Assembly: GCA_029884035.1 (NCBI GenBank) | Contig: JAOUIM010000113.1 | Coordinates: forward strand, 1-9,376 | Direction: 5' to 3' | DNA: 9,376 nucleotides | Origin: Aquincola sp. | GTDB lineage: Bacteria > Pseudomonadota > Gammaproteobacteria > Burkholderiales > Burkholderiaceae_C | Shown: positions 1-7,216 of the stretch, piece after piece | How the letters are laid out: every line of letters starts with the position of its first letter | Numbering within the stretch: position 1 is the first letter of the stretch | Notes under the pieces: model-generated | Seen by the model: only the letters and a program-made list of their open reading frames with translations | Told to the model about the DNA's origin: nothing | Database searches by the model: none | Program-made: the position numbers and the translations under genes

Positions 1-458
1 TGAACCTCTATTACGGCACCGAGGTCGCGATGGACGGCGGCGACGACCCGGAGATGCGCGGCCCGATGCGCTGGGATCGGGTGGCGGCCAACCACCCCGA
101 CCTCGCATGGACGAAGCAGCTCGTCTCGCTGCGCAAGGCTCATCGCGCGCTGCGCGTCGGTGACTTCCGCACCGCCGAAGCCAGCGGCAACGTAGTTGCC
201 TTCGAGCGCCACACCGACCGCGCCGGCGACACAGTGGTGGTGCTCGTCAATCCCGCGACCACCGAGACCCGCACCACCGTGCTGCTGGCCAATTCCAAGC
301 TGATGGACGGCGACAATCTGATCGACCAGTTGAGCGGACAGGTCTACAAGTTCCAGGGTTCGATGATCGAGACCACGTTGCCACCCCAGACCGCGCTGAT
401 CCTCAAGCCGCGCACCACCACGCCGGAGGGCTACAGCAACTACAAGAGAGTGCAGTGA
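1..458 (+). CDS. GH13 alpha-amylase-family enzyme, C-terminal part (5' end outside window)
   Basis: The frame is open from the first bases (first full codon at 3) and ends at TGA 456-458, so only about 151 C-terminal residues are seen. They begin with NLYYGTEVAMDGGDDPEMRG and continue PMRWD. This is the family segment after the last GH13 catalytic-site strand, where many oligosaccharide-cleaving members read YYGDE-x-G-x-GG-x-DP-x-x-R. The rest fits the short C-terminal beta domain that follows the (beta/alpha)8 barrel. The three catalytic residues lie upstream of the window, so substrate (maltodextrin, cyclodextrin or pullulan fragments) and cellular location cannot be decided. It overlaps the next gene, also GH13, by the four bases GTGA, which implies one operon with translational coupling. 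The equivalent segment of that neighbour (IFYGDEVGVTGGDDPYNRAT) is clearly similar, so the two are paralogues. Family assignment is firm; subfamily is not. Confidence 0.9.
   Translation, partial: NLYYGTEVAMDGGDDPEMRGPMRWDRVAANHPDLAWTKQLVSLRKAHRALRVGDFRTAEASGNVVAFERHTDRAGDTVVVLVNPATTETRTTVLLANSKLMDGDNLIDQLSGQVYKFQGSMIETTLPPQTALILKPRTTTPEGYSNYKRVQ
444..450 (+). promoter_or_regulatory. Weak ribosome binding site for the secreted amylase
   Basis: AAGAGAG lies four bases before the GTG at 455, inside the last codons of the upstream GH13 gene. It is a partial match to the Shine-Dalgarno consensus and the spacing is short. Together with the GTGA stop/start overlap it supports the GTG start and suggests that initiation depends partly on ribosomes finishing the upstream gene. 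The better match GGAGGG at 425-430 is about 24 bases away, too far to serve this start. Confidence 0.4.
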
Positions 459-3169
459 TCCGCCCCCCTCGCGGCGGCGTCGCGCTCGCTCTGGCGCTTG
501 CGGCTGGCGCAGCACACGCCCAAAGCTGCACACCCGATCCACTGGGCGGGCGCAGCCTGTACCTGCGTGGAAGCTTCAACAGCTGGAATGCGACCGATGC
601 GCAGCGCTTCACCTGGGCCTGCGACCGCTATGTGCTCGTCACACGGCTGGGGGCCGGCGAGCACGCCTTCAAGGTGGCCGACGAGGGCTGGAGCGCCGAT
701 GCGGACTTCGGCGCCGATCCCACCGATGAACGGCGCATCGCGCCCAAAAGCCGCGGCGGCCGCGAGATCAGGCGCCGCTTCGTTGGCACCACCCCGCACC
801 GATTCACCTTGACCATGAGCGACACCCGACCACGGGCCTTGGAGGTGGAAGCCTGCCCGCTCGACGCGCCCCCGCTGGGCGCCACCCTGCTGTACCTGCG
901 CGGCACGATGAACAACTGGGGCGCGCTCGACGGCTTCGCGTTCCAGTTCAGTTGTGACGCCTACTACCTCAACATCGATCTCGCCGGCCGCCACGAGTTC
1001 AAGATCGCCGACGCCGGGTGGCAGAGTGCCACCAGCTACGGTGCCGGCCCCGGTACCCAGCTCAAGGAAGGTGGGGCAGCGATCGAGCGCTGGTTCAACG
1101 GCGAGCACACGATGCGACTGACGTGGGTGAGCGGGCGGCCCGAACTGTCCGTCGGGCCCAGGACGTTCGCCGATCCGACCGCGACACCGGTGGCCGATCC
1201 GGTGGCGCGCAGCCTGGCCTTCGATTCGCGCGCCCCCGAACACAAGGCACCGTTCGGCGCAGTGGTGGCGGGCACCCCGATCGCGTTCGCGGTCGATGCG
1301 CTGCCCGGTGTCGAGGCAATGACGCTGGTCGTCGAGCGCCGGCGACTCGAAGGCAACCAGGAGGTCCTCGACTACACCGAGGTCGCGCGCGTGCCGATGC
1401 GCAAGGCCCGTGAAGGCGAGCGCGAGCGCTGGCGTGCCAGTCACCGGTTCGCCGACATCGGCGTGTACGGCTACTGGTTCGAGGCTCGCATTGGCGACAA
1501 ACGCTATGCGTACCAGAACAACCGCCGCGCGGTCCACTGGACGCGCGAGAAGGGCAGCGGCGGCGCCGGCGAGGTGGGCGAGTTGCCCGCCGCGAGGAGT
1601 GCGATCCGGCGGTTTCGCCAGACGGTGTACAGCACCGACTTCAGGGTTCCGGACTGGGCGCCCGACATCGTCTACTACCACGTCTTTCCCGAGCGCTTTC
1701 GCAACGGCGACAAGCGCAACGATCCTCGACCTGGCCGCGACAAATACCAGAACCACGCGGTCGAGCTGCACGCGAAGTGGACCGAGAAGCCGTTCCGCCC
1801 TGGCAGTGGCGACGGCTCGGACGGCATCTACAACAACGACTTCTTCGGCGGCGACCTGGCGGGCATCGTCGAGAAGCTCGACTACATCCGCGACCTCGGC
1901 GCCAATACGATCTACATGACGCCAGTGTTCAAGGCGGCCTCGAACCACAAGTACGACACGGCCGACTACCGCGAGGTCGACCCTGCCTTCGGCACCGAAG
2001 CCGACTTCGAGCGCCTGATGCGCGAGGCCGCTCGGCGCGGCATCCGCGTGATCATCGACACGAGCCTCAATCATGTCGGCAGTGACTCGGTCTACTTCGA
2101 TCGCTTCGGCAACCACCACGCCCAAGGCGCGTTCGAGGGCGGCCGCATCAATGCCGCATCGCCGTACTTCTCCTGGTTCAGCTTCGACGCCACGCAGCGC
2201 GATCCCGACAAGCAATACAAGGGCTGGGTCGGCATCAACGACCTGCCCGAGCTGAACAAGGCGAGCCCCGAGTTACGGCGCTTTGCCTACAAGGACAGCG
2301 ACTCGGTGATGAAGCGGTGGCTCGACCGCGGCGCCGCCGGCTGGCGCATGGACGTCGCGCCCTGGGTTCCCGACGACTTCTGGCGCGAGTGGCGCGCCGA
2401 GATCAAACGCCACAAGCCCGACGCGCTGACCGTGGCCGAGACCTGGTTCGATGCGAGCAAGTACTTCCTCGGCGACATGTTCGACTCGACGATGAACTAC
2501 ATCTTCCGCAATGCGGTGCTCGAGTACGCGGCGGGCGGCGACGCGGCATCGCTGGTCGCCAATCTGGAGCTGATGCGCGAAGCCTATCCGCCGCAGGCGC
2601 ACAGCGCGTTGATGAACCTGCTGTCCACGCACGACGCAGCGCGCGCGCTGCACCGGTTCGGCTATCACGACGTCAAGGACAACGCGACAACGATCGCGCT
2701 GGCGAAGCAGCGCATGCTGCTTGCGGTTTTCCTGCAGATGACCTACCCCGGTGCGCCGACGATCTTCTACGGCGACGAGGTCGGCGTGACCGGCGGCGAC
2801 GATCCGTACAACCGTGCGACCTACCCGTGGGAAGACGAAGCCGGTGCACCGGACAAGGCGCTGCTGGCCGAATTCAAGAAGCTCACGACACTGCGCAACG
2901 ACCACGCGATCCTGCGCCGCGGCGAACTGCTCGCGCCGGTTCATGTGGACGGGCATGTGGTCATCCACGCGCGGCGACTGGGCGCACAGTGGGCGCTGAT
3001 CGCGCTCAACAGCGACCTCACCGCATGCGAGATCAAGTTCTCGCTGCCCGCCGGGTTTCCAGGCGGGGCGCTCGTCGATCCACTGGGCGGGCCCGCGGTG
3101 GAAGCCCGCGAGGGCCGGGTCGCGATCGGCATCGGTGCGCTGGGCGGCCGCGTGCTGCTGACGCGCTGA
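455..3169 (+). CDS. Secreted GH13 alpha-amylase-family glycoside hydrolase with tandem N-terminal binding modules
   Basis: A 904-residue retaining alpha-glucan hydrolase, probably periplasmic or secreted. Residues 1-22 form a signal peptide (basic start, LALALAAGAAHA, cleavage before QS). Two related beta-sandwich modules follow (about 25-133 and 134-235), each with an LYLRG-x-x-N-x-W core and a C-D-x-Y turn, resembling starch-binding/E-set domains. A third Ig-like segment (about 252-362) resembles the N-terminal domain of neopullulanase-type enzymes. The barrel starts near 400 (PDIVYYHVFPERF). GH13 motifs are intact: region I DTSLNH (D535 to H540), LPELN (597-601), region II GWRMD with R631 and nucleophile D633, VAETW with acid/base E662, and THD with H726 and D727. 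A C-terminal beta domain ends the protein. The LPELN motif and extra N-terminal domain favour the neopullulanase/cyclomaltodextrinase side of GH13, but exact specificity is unproven. The GTG start is supported by the signal peptide and the 4-base overlap with the upstream GH13 gene. Confidence 0.95.
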   Translation: MIRPPRGGVALALALAAGAAHAQSCTPDPLGGRSLYLRGSFNSWNATDAQRFTWACDRYVLVTRLGAGEHAFKVADEGWSADADFGADPTDERRIAPKSRGGREIRRRFVGTTPHRFTLTMSDTRPRALEVEACPLDAPPLGATLLYLRGTMNNWGALDGFAFQFSCDAYYLNIDLAGRHEFKIADAGWQSATSYGAGPGTQLKEGGAAIERWFNGEHTMRLTWVSGRPELSVGPRTFADPTATPVADPVARSLAFDSRAPEHKAPFGAVVAGTPIAFAVDALPGVEAMTLVVERRRLEGNQEVLDYTEVARVPMRKAREGERERWRASHRFADIGVYGYWFEARIGDKRYAYQNNRRAVHWTREKGSGGAGEVGELPAARSAIRRFRQTVYSTDFRVPDWAPDIVYYHVFPERFRNGDKRNDPRPGRDKYQNHAVELHAKWTEKPFRPGSGDGSDGIYNNDFFGGDLAGIVEKLDYIRDLGANTIYMTPVFKAASNHKYDTADYREVDPAFGTEADFERLMREAARRGIRVIIDTSLNHVGSDSVYFDRFGNHHAQGAFEGGRINAASPYFSWFSFDATQRDPDKQYKGWVGINDLPELNKASPELRRFAYKDSDSVMKRWLDRGAAGWRMDVAPWVPDDFWREWRAEIKRHKPDALTVAETWFDASKYFLGDMFDSTMNYIFRNAVLEYAAGGDAASLVANLELMREAYPPQAHSALMNLLSTHDAARALHRFGYHDVKDNATTIALAKQRMLLAVFLQMTYPGAPTIFYGDEVGVTGGDDPYNRATYPWEDEAGAPDKALLAEFKKLTTLRNDHAILRRGELLAPVHVDGHVVIHARRLGAQWALIALNSDLTACEIKFSLPAGFPGGALVDPLGGPAVEAREGRVAIGIGALGGRVLLTR
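527..1159 (+). repeat. Diverged tandem repeat of a starch-binding-like module inside the amylase gene
   Basis: Residues about 25-133 and 134-235 of the amylase line up as two copies of one module. Copy one reads LYLRGSFNSW, then ACDRY, then HAFKVADEGW. Copy two reads LYLRGTMNNW, then SCDAY, then HEFKIADAGW. Each copy has a cysteine near its start (C25, C134) and one before the D-x-Y turn (C56, C167), spaced 31 and 33 residues apart, which suits one disulfide per module in an exported protein. The similarity is at protein level; the DNA copies have diverged. The carbohydrate-binding role is inferred from position and from aromatic residues, not from a firm CBM family match. Confidence 0.65.
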
Positions 3170-3235
3170 GCCGGGGCCGACGGCACACATCATGCAGGGG
3201 TGACAAGCCTGCGCTGGTGCGAGACCATCGTGCCC

Positions 3236-4855
3236 ATGAGTGAACTTGCCTCCTGCGGGCGCTGGTGCTGCGTCGGCGCGCTGTGGCTGCTCGCCTCGTG
3301 CGGTGGTGGTGGCAGTGACGCCCCTGCCCCATCGCTGCCTGTCGCACTCGGCGCCGCGTTCCCCACCAGCAGCGGCAGCCCGATCGACGCCGCCTGTACG
3401 GGCGGCTCGACCACGGGCACGCTTTATATCGACGCCGAGGTCGAGCCCTTCGTTGCGGTGAATCCGCTGGATGGCGCCCACCTCGTCGGCGCGTGGCAGC
3501 AGGATCGCTGGAGCGATGGCGGCGCGCGCGCGCTGATGGCAGCCACGTCATTCGACGGGGGGCGCAGCTGGGCACGCCAGCCACTGCCCTTTTCACGCTG
3601 CGCTGGGGGCGTTGGTGCAGGCGGCGACTACGAGCGCGCAACCGACCCCTGGGTCGACGTGGGCCCCGACGGCACGATGCATGCGATGGGTCTGGGCATC
3701 AGCGGCCAGGCGTTCCAGGCCGGCAGCGTCTCGGCGATGCTCGCCGTGCGTTCCACCGACGGCGGTCGCACCTGGAGCACGCCAGCGATGCTGGTGCGCG
3801 ACGGCGCGACGCTGTTCAACGACAAGAACTCACTGACCGCGGATCGCACCGATGCCCGCTACGTCTATGCGGTGTGGGACCGCCTCGATGCCGCCGGCCA
3901 CGGCCCGACGCTGCTCGCACGGTCCCTCGATGGAGGCCTGACGTGGGAGGCCGCGCGCGAGATCTACGTTCCGGCAAGCGCGGGCGTGAGCCAGACCCTG
4001 GGCAACCGCATCGTCGTGCTCGCCGACGGCACGCTGGTCAACGTCTTCACCCAGTTCGACACCGTGGCGGGGGTGAGCAGCGCGTGGCTGGGCGCCGTGC
4101 GCTCGGCCGACAAGGGCCTGACATGGAGCCCGCCCGTGCGCATTGCCGACGCCCGCGGCATCGGCGCGCGCGACCCGCAAAGCGGCCAGCCCATCCGCGA
4201 TGGCGTGCAGATGCCGAGCATCGCCGTCGCGGCCGACAACGCACTCTGGGTCGCCTGGCAGGACGCTCGCTTTTCCGGCGGCGCGCGCGACGCGATCGCA
4301 GTCTCGCACTCGACCGACGGCGGCAACACCTGGAGTGCGCCGGTGGCCGTCAACAAGAATCTTGGCGCGGCCGCGTTCACACCCACGCTGACCGCTCGCG
4401 GCGACGGCACGGTGGCCTTGCTGCACTACGACCTACGCACCGACGCTGCTGCCGATGCCACCTTGGCCAGCACGTGGCTGCTGACCACACGCGACGGCAC
4501 GACCTGGAACGAGTTCGCCGTGCTCGACCCGTTCGACATGGCCAACGCGCCCGTTGCGCGAGGCCTGTTCCTCGGTGACTACCACGGCCTGGTCTCGGCC
4601 GCGGGCACGTTCGTCGCCCTGATGGGCGTGGCCACCGGCGGCACGGCCAATCGGAGCGACATCGTCGCCGTGCGCATGCCGGCCAACCTCGCGGCGGCAT
4701 CGACGGCGGTCGGGCGGCGCGCCGTCACGTCGGGCGCGCCGGTCGACGAAGCAACGGACGCGCGCCTGCGCGCCGCCACGCATGCCGCGATCGTGCGCAC
4801 GATGGAGCGGCGCGTTCCCGGTTGGGCCGCAAGGGTGGGCGCGAATCCACCCTGA
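3236..4855 (+). CDS. Predicted outer-membrane lipoprotein with sialidase-like Asp-box (BNR) beta-propeller
   Basis: About 539 residues. I chose ATG 3236 because it gives a compact lipoprotein signal peptide ending in LLASC, so Cys22 would be lipidated; glycine follows it, which avoids the Asp+2 inner-membrane retention signal. GTG 3200 in the same frame would add 12 residues and is less likely. Five Asp boxes (S-x-D-x-G-x-x-W) are visible: SFDGGRSW at 105, STDGGRTW at 173, SLDGGLTW at 230, SADKGLTW at 290 and STDGGNTW at 359. A sixth, shortened copy (TRDGTTW) sits at about 418. This fits a six-bladed propeller of the sialidase superfamily fold. Asp boxes are structural and occur in many non-sialidases. 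I did not find the F/Y-R-I-P motif of true sialidases, so activity on sialic acid is not supported. The gene lies 66 bases after the amylase, so a surface role in glycan binding or cleavage is a guess. Its stop faces the convergent gene 18 bases away, with no terminator between. Confidence 0.88.
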   Translation: MSELASCGRWCCVGALWLLASCGGGGSDAPAPSLPVALGAAFPTSSGSPIDAACTGGSTTGTLYIDAEVEPFVAVNPLDGAHLVGAWQQDRWSDGGARALMAATSFDGGRSWARQPLPFSRCAGGVGAGGDYERATDPWVDVGPDGTMHAMGLGISGQAFQAGSVSAMLAVRSTDGGRTWSTPAMLVRDGATLFNDKNSLTADRTDARYVYAVWDRLDAAGHGPTLLARSLDGGLTWEAAREIYVPASAGVSQTLGNRIVVLADGTLVNVFTQFDTVAGVSSAWLGAVRSADKGLTWSPPVRIADARGIGARDPQSGQPIRDGVQMPSIAVAADNALWVAWQDARFSGGARDAIAVSHSTDGGNTWSAPVAVNKNLGAAAFTPTLTARGDGTVALLHYDLRTDAAADATLASTWLLTTRDGTTWNEFAVLDPFDMANAPVARGLFLGDYHGLVSAAGTFVALMGVATGGTANRSDIVAVRMPANLAAASTAVGRRAVTSGAPVDEATDARLRAATHAAIVRTMERRVPGWAARVGANPP

Positions 4856-4873
4856 CGCGTCGTGCTCGCGGCC

Positions 4874-5581
4874 TCAGGCGGCGCTGCGCCGGCAGACGTA
4901 GAACAGGTTGAGCGTCAAGCGTCCCCGCGAAGGGTCGTCGCTCAGCAGTTCGGGCCGCTCGATGTGGCTGCCGTGAAAGAGGCTGCCGTCGTAGCAGACC
5001 ATGCGGTTCCAGCGCGCGTCGATGCGCGCCACATGCTCGAAGTGCTGGTTCGAGGACAGCATGTAGCCCGCCGGCCAGCCGGTTTCCGCCGTGAAGGTCT
5101 GTGCATCGGTCGTGCTCCAGCGGCGAATCAGCGTTTCGGTGGCGGCAACGTCGTGCCGCGAGCGGAAGAAGCTCGTGCCGCCGAGCTGCTCGTCGCGAAA
5201 CAGGTAGACGACAGCGGCACCGACGCACTGGTCGGCGCGCGCCGCGAGGCGGTCGCGGTGGCACACGCGCTGCAGCGCACCGAGCGCCGCTGGCGGCAGC
5301 GTCACCAGCGACAGCCGCCCGCTGGCAGACAGGACGCGGCGCGCGCCGATGGCCGCGCGCGCGTGCTGCGAAAAGTGTTCGGCAAAGCGGTCGAGCACCG
5401 TCTGCGGCAAGGGCAGCTCGAGGCCTGGAAACGCATTCGTGGTGGCGCGCGTGAACGCTGTGCGGTGCCTGACGGCGAGATCGACCAGCGCATGCGGGTC
5501 CGACAGCACGTCGTCGATCACGGTGACCCTCGACCCCGGCGCGAGCTCGACCCGCGACACCGACGGTGTGGCGTTGAACAC
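4874..5581 (-). CDS. DUF6445-like protein, putative 2-oxoglutarate/Fe(II)-dependent oxygenase fold
   Basis: A 235-residue protein with no signal peptide, so probably cytoplasmic. Its motifs match a double-stranded beta-helix oxygenase: H108-R-D110 as the H-x-D iron ligands, GGTSFFR at 134-140, distal histidine H203 in LFHGSH, and R221 in GRLTLNLFY as a candidate 2-oxoglutarate-binding arginine. The layout (H-x-D, YLF, GGT-x-F, FHGS, RLT-x-N-x-F) is that of the DUF6445 family as I recall it, often found beside tryptophan-halogenase-like genes. Function and substrate are unknown; hydroxylation of a small molecule or protein side chain is inference. The start is GTG 5581, only nine bases after the halogenase stop and in the same frame, with no good ribosome binding site. 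Translation therefore probably depends on re-initiation after the halogenase. The two genes should form one operon. Confidence 0.87.
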   Translation of the reverse strand: MFNATPSVSRVELAPGSRVTVIDDVLSDPHALVDLAVRHRTAFTRATTNAFPGLELPLPQTVLDRFAEHFSQHARAAIGARRVLSASGRLSLVTLPPAALGALQRVCHRDRLAARADQCVGAAVVYLFRDEQLGGTSFFRSRHDVAATETLIRRWSTTDAQTFTAETGWPAGYMLSSNQHFEHVARIDARWNRMVCYDGSLFHGSHIERPELLSDDPSRGRLTLNLFYVCRRSAA

Positions 5582-5590
5582 GGCCCGAGC

Positions 5591-7141
5591 TCAGGCCGCT
5601 GGGACCGGCATCGTCTTGGGCATCACCAGCTTCGAGCGGTCGATCGCGCACTGGTCGGCGACGTAGGCCGCATGCGTGGGCATGACCTCGACGCAGCGTT
5701 TGATCGTCGTGCGCACGTTGTCGAGGAAGTCGACGATCTTCTGCTCGGGCAGCGCGTCGACCAGGGGGTGGTAGCCACGAGGCGTGATGTGCTGGCCGAG
5801 AAAGACCTCGACCCAGCTGATCTCGGAAAACAGCTCGGCGTTCTCGCGGAAGACCCGACCATGGGCACGGAACAGCTCCATCTTGTGGGTCAGCGTGTCG
5901 GGCACCGGCATCGTGCGGCAGTAGTTCCAGAACTCGCTGTCGGTGCGCTCGGTGGCCTTGTAGTGCAGGATCAAGAAGTCGCGGATGCGCTCGAACTCGA
6001 AGTCCGATTGACGGTTGAACTCCTCGATATCGACCTCATTGAAACCGTCACCGGGGAAGAGCGTTGCGAGCCGCGAGACGGTGGACTGGATCAGGTGGAT
6101 GCTGGTGGACTCCAGCGGCTCCATGAAACCGCTGGCCAGGCCGACGGCGACCACGTTCTTGTTCCACAGCTTCTTGCGCTTGCCCGTGACGAACTTGAGC
6201 ATGCGCGGCTCGGCCAGCGCCTGGCCGTCGAGCCGCTCCATCAACACCCGCGCGGCTTCGTCCTCCTTGATGAAGGCGCTCGAGAAGACATGGCCATTGC
6301 CCGTGCGGTGCTGCAGCGGGATGCGCCATTGCCAGCCCGCAGTGTGGGCCGTCGAGCGCGTGTACGGCGTCAACGGCTCGACCGAGGCACAGGGCACGGC
6401 CCAGGCGCGGTCGGCCGGCAGCCAGTGCGTCCAGTCCTCGTAGCCGGTCTTGAGCGTCTGCTCGATCAGCAAGCCGCGAAAGCCCGTGCAGTCGATGAAT
6501 AGGTCACCCTCGATGCGCTGGCCGTCCTCCAGCACCAGCGCGTCGACGAAGCCGTTGTCCACCCGCGTGCCGACGCTGCGGATCCTGCCCTCGATGCGGC
6601 GCACGCCGCGCGCCTCGGCATAGCGGCGCAGGTACCCTGCGTACAGGTTTGCGTCGAAGTGATAGGCGTGCGCGATCTCGGCCAGCGGCGAAGCGCCCAT
6701 GTCCTTCTTCGCCCGCATGAACTTGTTCGCCCGTGCCGCAGCGATGTTGATCGAATAGTCCTCCAGGCCCGACGCCCTGCCGGCAGCGTGCATCTTGAGC
6801 CAATAGTGGTGGAACTTGGTGATGCCGATGTCCGGGCCCAGCGGGCCGAAGCCGTGGATGTACGAGTCGCCGAGTCGCCCCCAGTTGCGGAACTCGATGC
6901 CGAGCTTGAAGGTGGCGCTGGTCTCGCGCATGAACTCGTTCTCGTCGAGCTCGAGCGCGTTGTTGTAGACGTTGATGATCGGTATCGTGGCCTCGCCGAC
7001 ACCCACGGTGCCGATCTCCTCGGACTCCACCAGCACGGTGTTCCAGCGAGGACCGAGCACCTTGGCGAACGCGGCGGCGGCCATCCAGCCCGCGGTGCCG
7101 CCGCCGGCAATGACGATGTTCCTGATCGGGGAGGTGTTCAA
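5591..7141 (-). CDS. Flavin-dependent tryptophan-halogenase family protein
   Basis: A 516-residue enzyme of the PrnA/RebH family, normal length, cytoplasmic. Such enzymes use FADH2, oxygen and halide to make hypohalous acid, which is carried to the active site by a lysine. Visible motifs are the FAD-binding GGGTAGW (13-19), VGVGEATIP (46-54), the key lysine K79 in TFKLGIEF, the W-x-W-x-I-P signature as WQWRIP (270-275), and the conserved glutamate E344 in EPLEST (PrnA E346). All residues needed for halogenation chemistry appear present. Near the C-terminus, SWVEVFLGQ and RGYHP resemble the receptor-linked subgroup (BrvH-like enzymes) more than the free-tryptophan enzymes, so free tryptophan may not be the substrate. 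The apparent start is TTG 7141 without a clear Shine-Dalgarno; the first internal ATG would cut off the FAD motif. It lies downstream of the TonB receptor gene, beyond a terminator, and just upstream of the DUF6445-like gene. Confidence 0.96.
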   Translation of the reverse strand: MNTSPIRNIVIAGGGTAGWMAAAAFAKVLGPRWNTVLVESEEIGTVGVGEATIPIINVYNNALELDENEFMRETSATFKLGIEFRNWGRLGDSYIHGFGPLGPDIGITKFHHYWLKMHAAGRASGLEDYSINIAAARANKFMRAKKDMGASPLAEIAHAYHFDANLYAGYLRRYAEARGVRRIEGRIRSVGTRVDNGFVDALVLEDGQRIEGDLFIDCTGFRGLLIEQTLKTGYEDWTHWLPADRAWAVPCASVEPLTPYTRSTAHTAGWQWRIPLQHRTGNGHVFSSAFIKEDEAARVLMERLDGQALAEPRMLKFVTGKRKKLWNKNVVAVGLASGFMEPLESTSIHLIQSTVSRLATLFPGDGFNEVDIEEFNRQSDFEFERIRDFLILHYKATERTDSEFWNYCRTMPVPDTLTHKMELFRAHGRVFRENAELFSEISWVEVFLGQHITPRGYHPLVDALPEQKIVDFLDNVRTTIKRCVEVMPTHAAYVADQCAIDRSKLVMPKTMPVPAA

Positions 7142-7175
7142 GGCGGTGGCGCGACCGACGTCGCATGACGGTCCG

Positions 7176-7184
7176 ACTCTAGCA
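7176..7184 (-). promoter_or_regulatory. Possible extended -10 promoter for the halogenase operon
   Basis: On the minus strand the bases read TGCTAGAGT: an extended -10 (TG-n) followed by TAGAGT, which matches TATAAT at four of six positions. Transcription would start near 7168-7170, leaving a leader of under 30 bases before TTG 7141. No TTGACA-like -35 is present at the usual distance. The site sits between the receptor terminator and the halogenase gene, where a promoter would be expected. In GC-rich DNA such partial matches also arise by chance. Confidence 0.3.
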
Positions 7185-7216
7185 GCGGGGGCCTCCGGCG
7201 CGGTCCCCCGCAGGGG

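Noticed and set aside
440..2215. Long (591-residue) open frame antisense to the amylase
   Set aside because: It is a mirror of codon bias in GC-rich coding DNA; the translation is low-complexity in R, A, V and G, shows no domain, and the opposite strand carries intact GH13 motifs.
3196..3202. AGGGG before the GTG at 3200 as ribosome binding site for the propeller gene
   Set aside because: It abuts the GTG with no spacer, so it cannot serve that start; ATG 3236 gives a proper lipoprotein signal peptide.
2273..3481. 402-residue minus-strand frame over the amylase end and propeller start
   Set aside because: It spans two real genes and their gap and has no recognisable motif or plausible ribosome binding site.
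4725..5651. 308-residue minus-strand frame overlapping the DUF6445-like gene
   Set aside because: It is arginine- and alanine-rich shadow sequence in another frame of the same strand; the motif-bearing frame is 4874-5581.
4862..6502. 546-residue open frame on the + strand across the DUF6445-like and halogenase genes
   Set aside because: It lies antisense to two genes with conserved motifs, crosses their boundary, and has a composition typical of a shadow frame.
7185..7211. Second hairpin (7-base arms, 13-base loop) as another terminator
   Set aside because: It is not followed by a T-tract on either strand and the loop is long; GC-rich DNA gives such pairs by chance.
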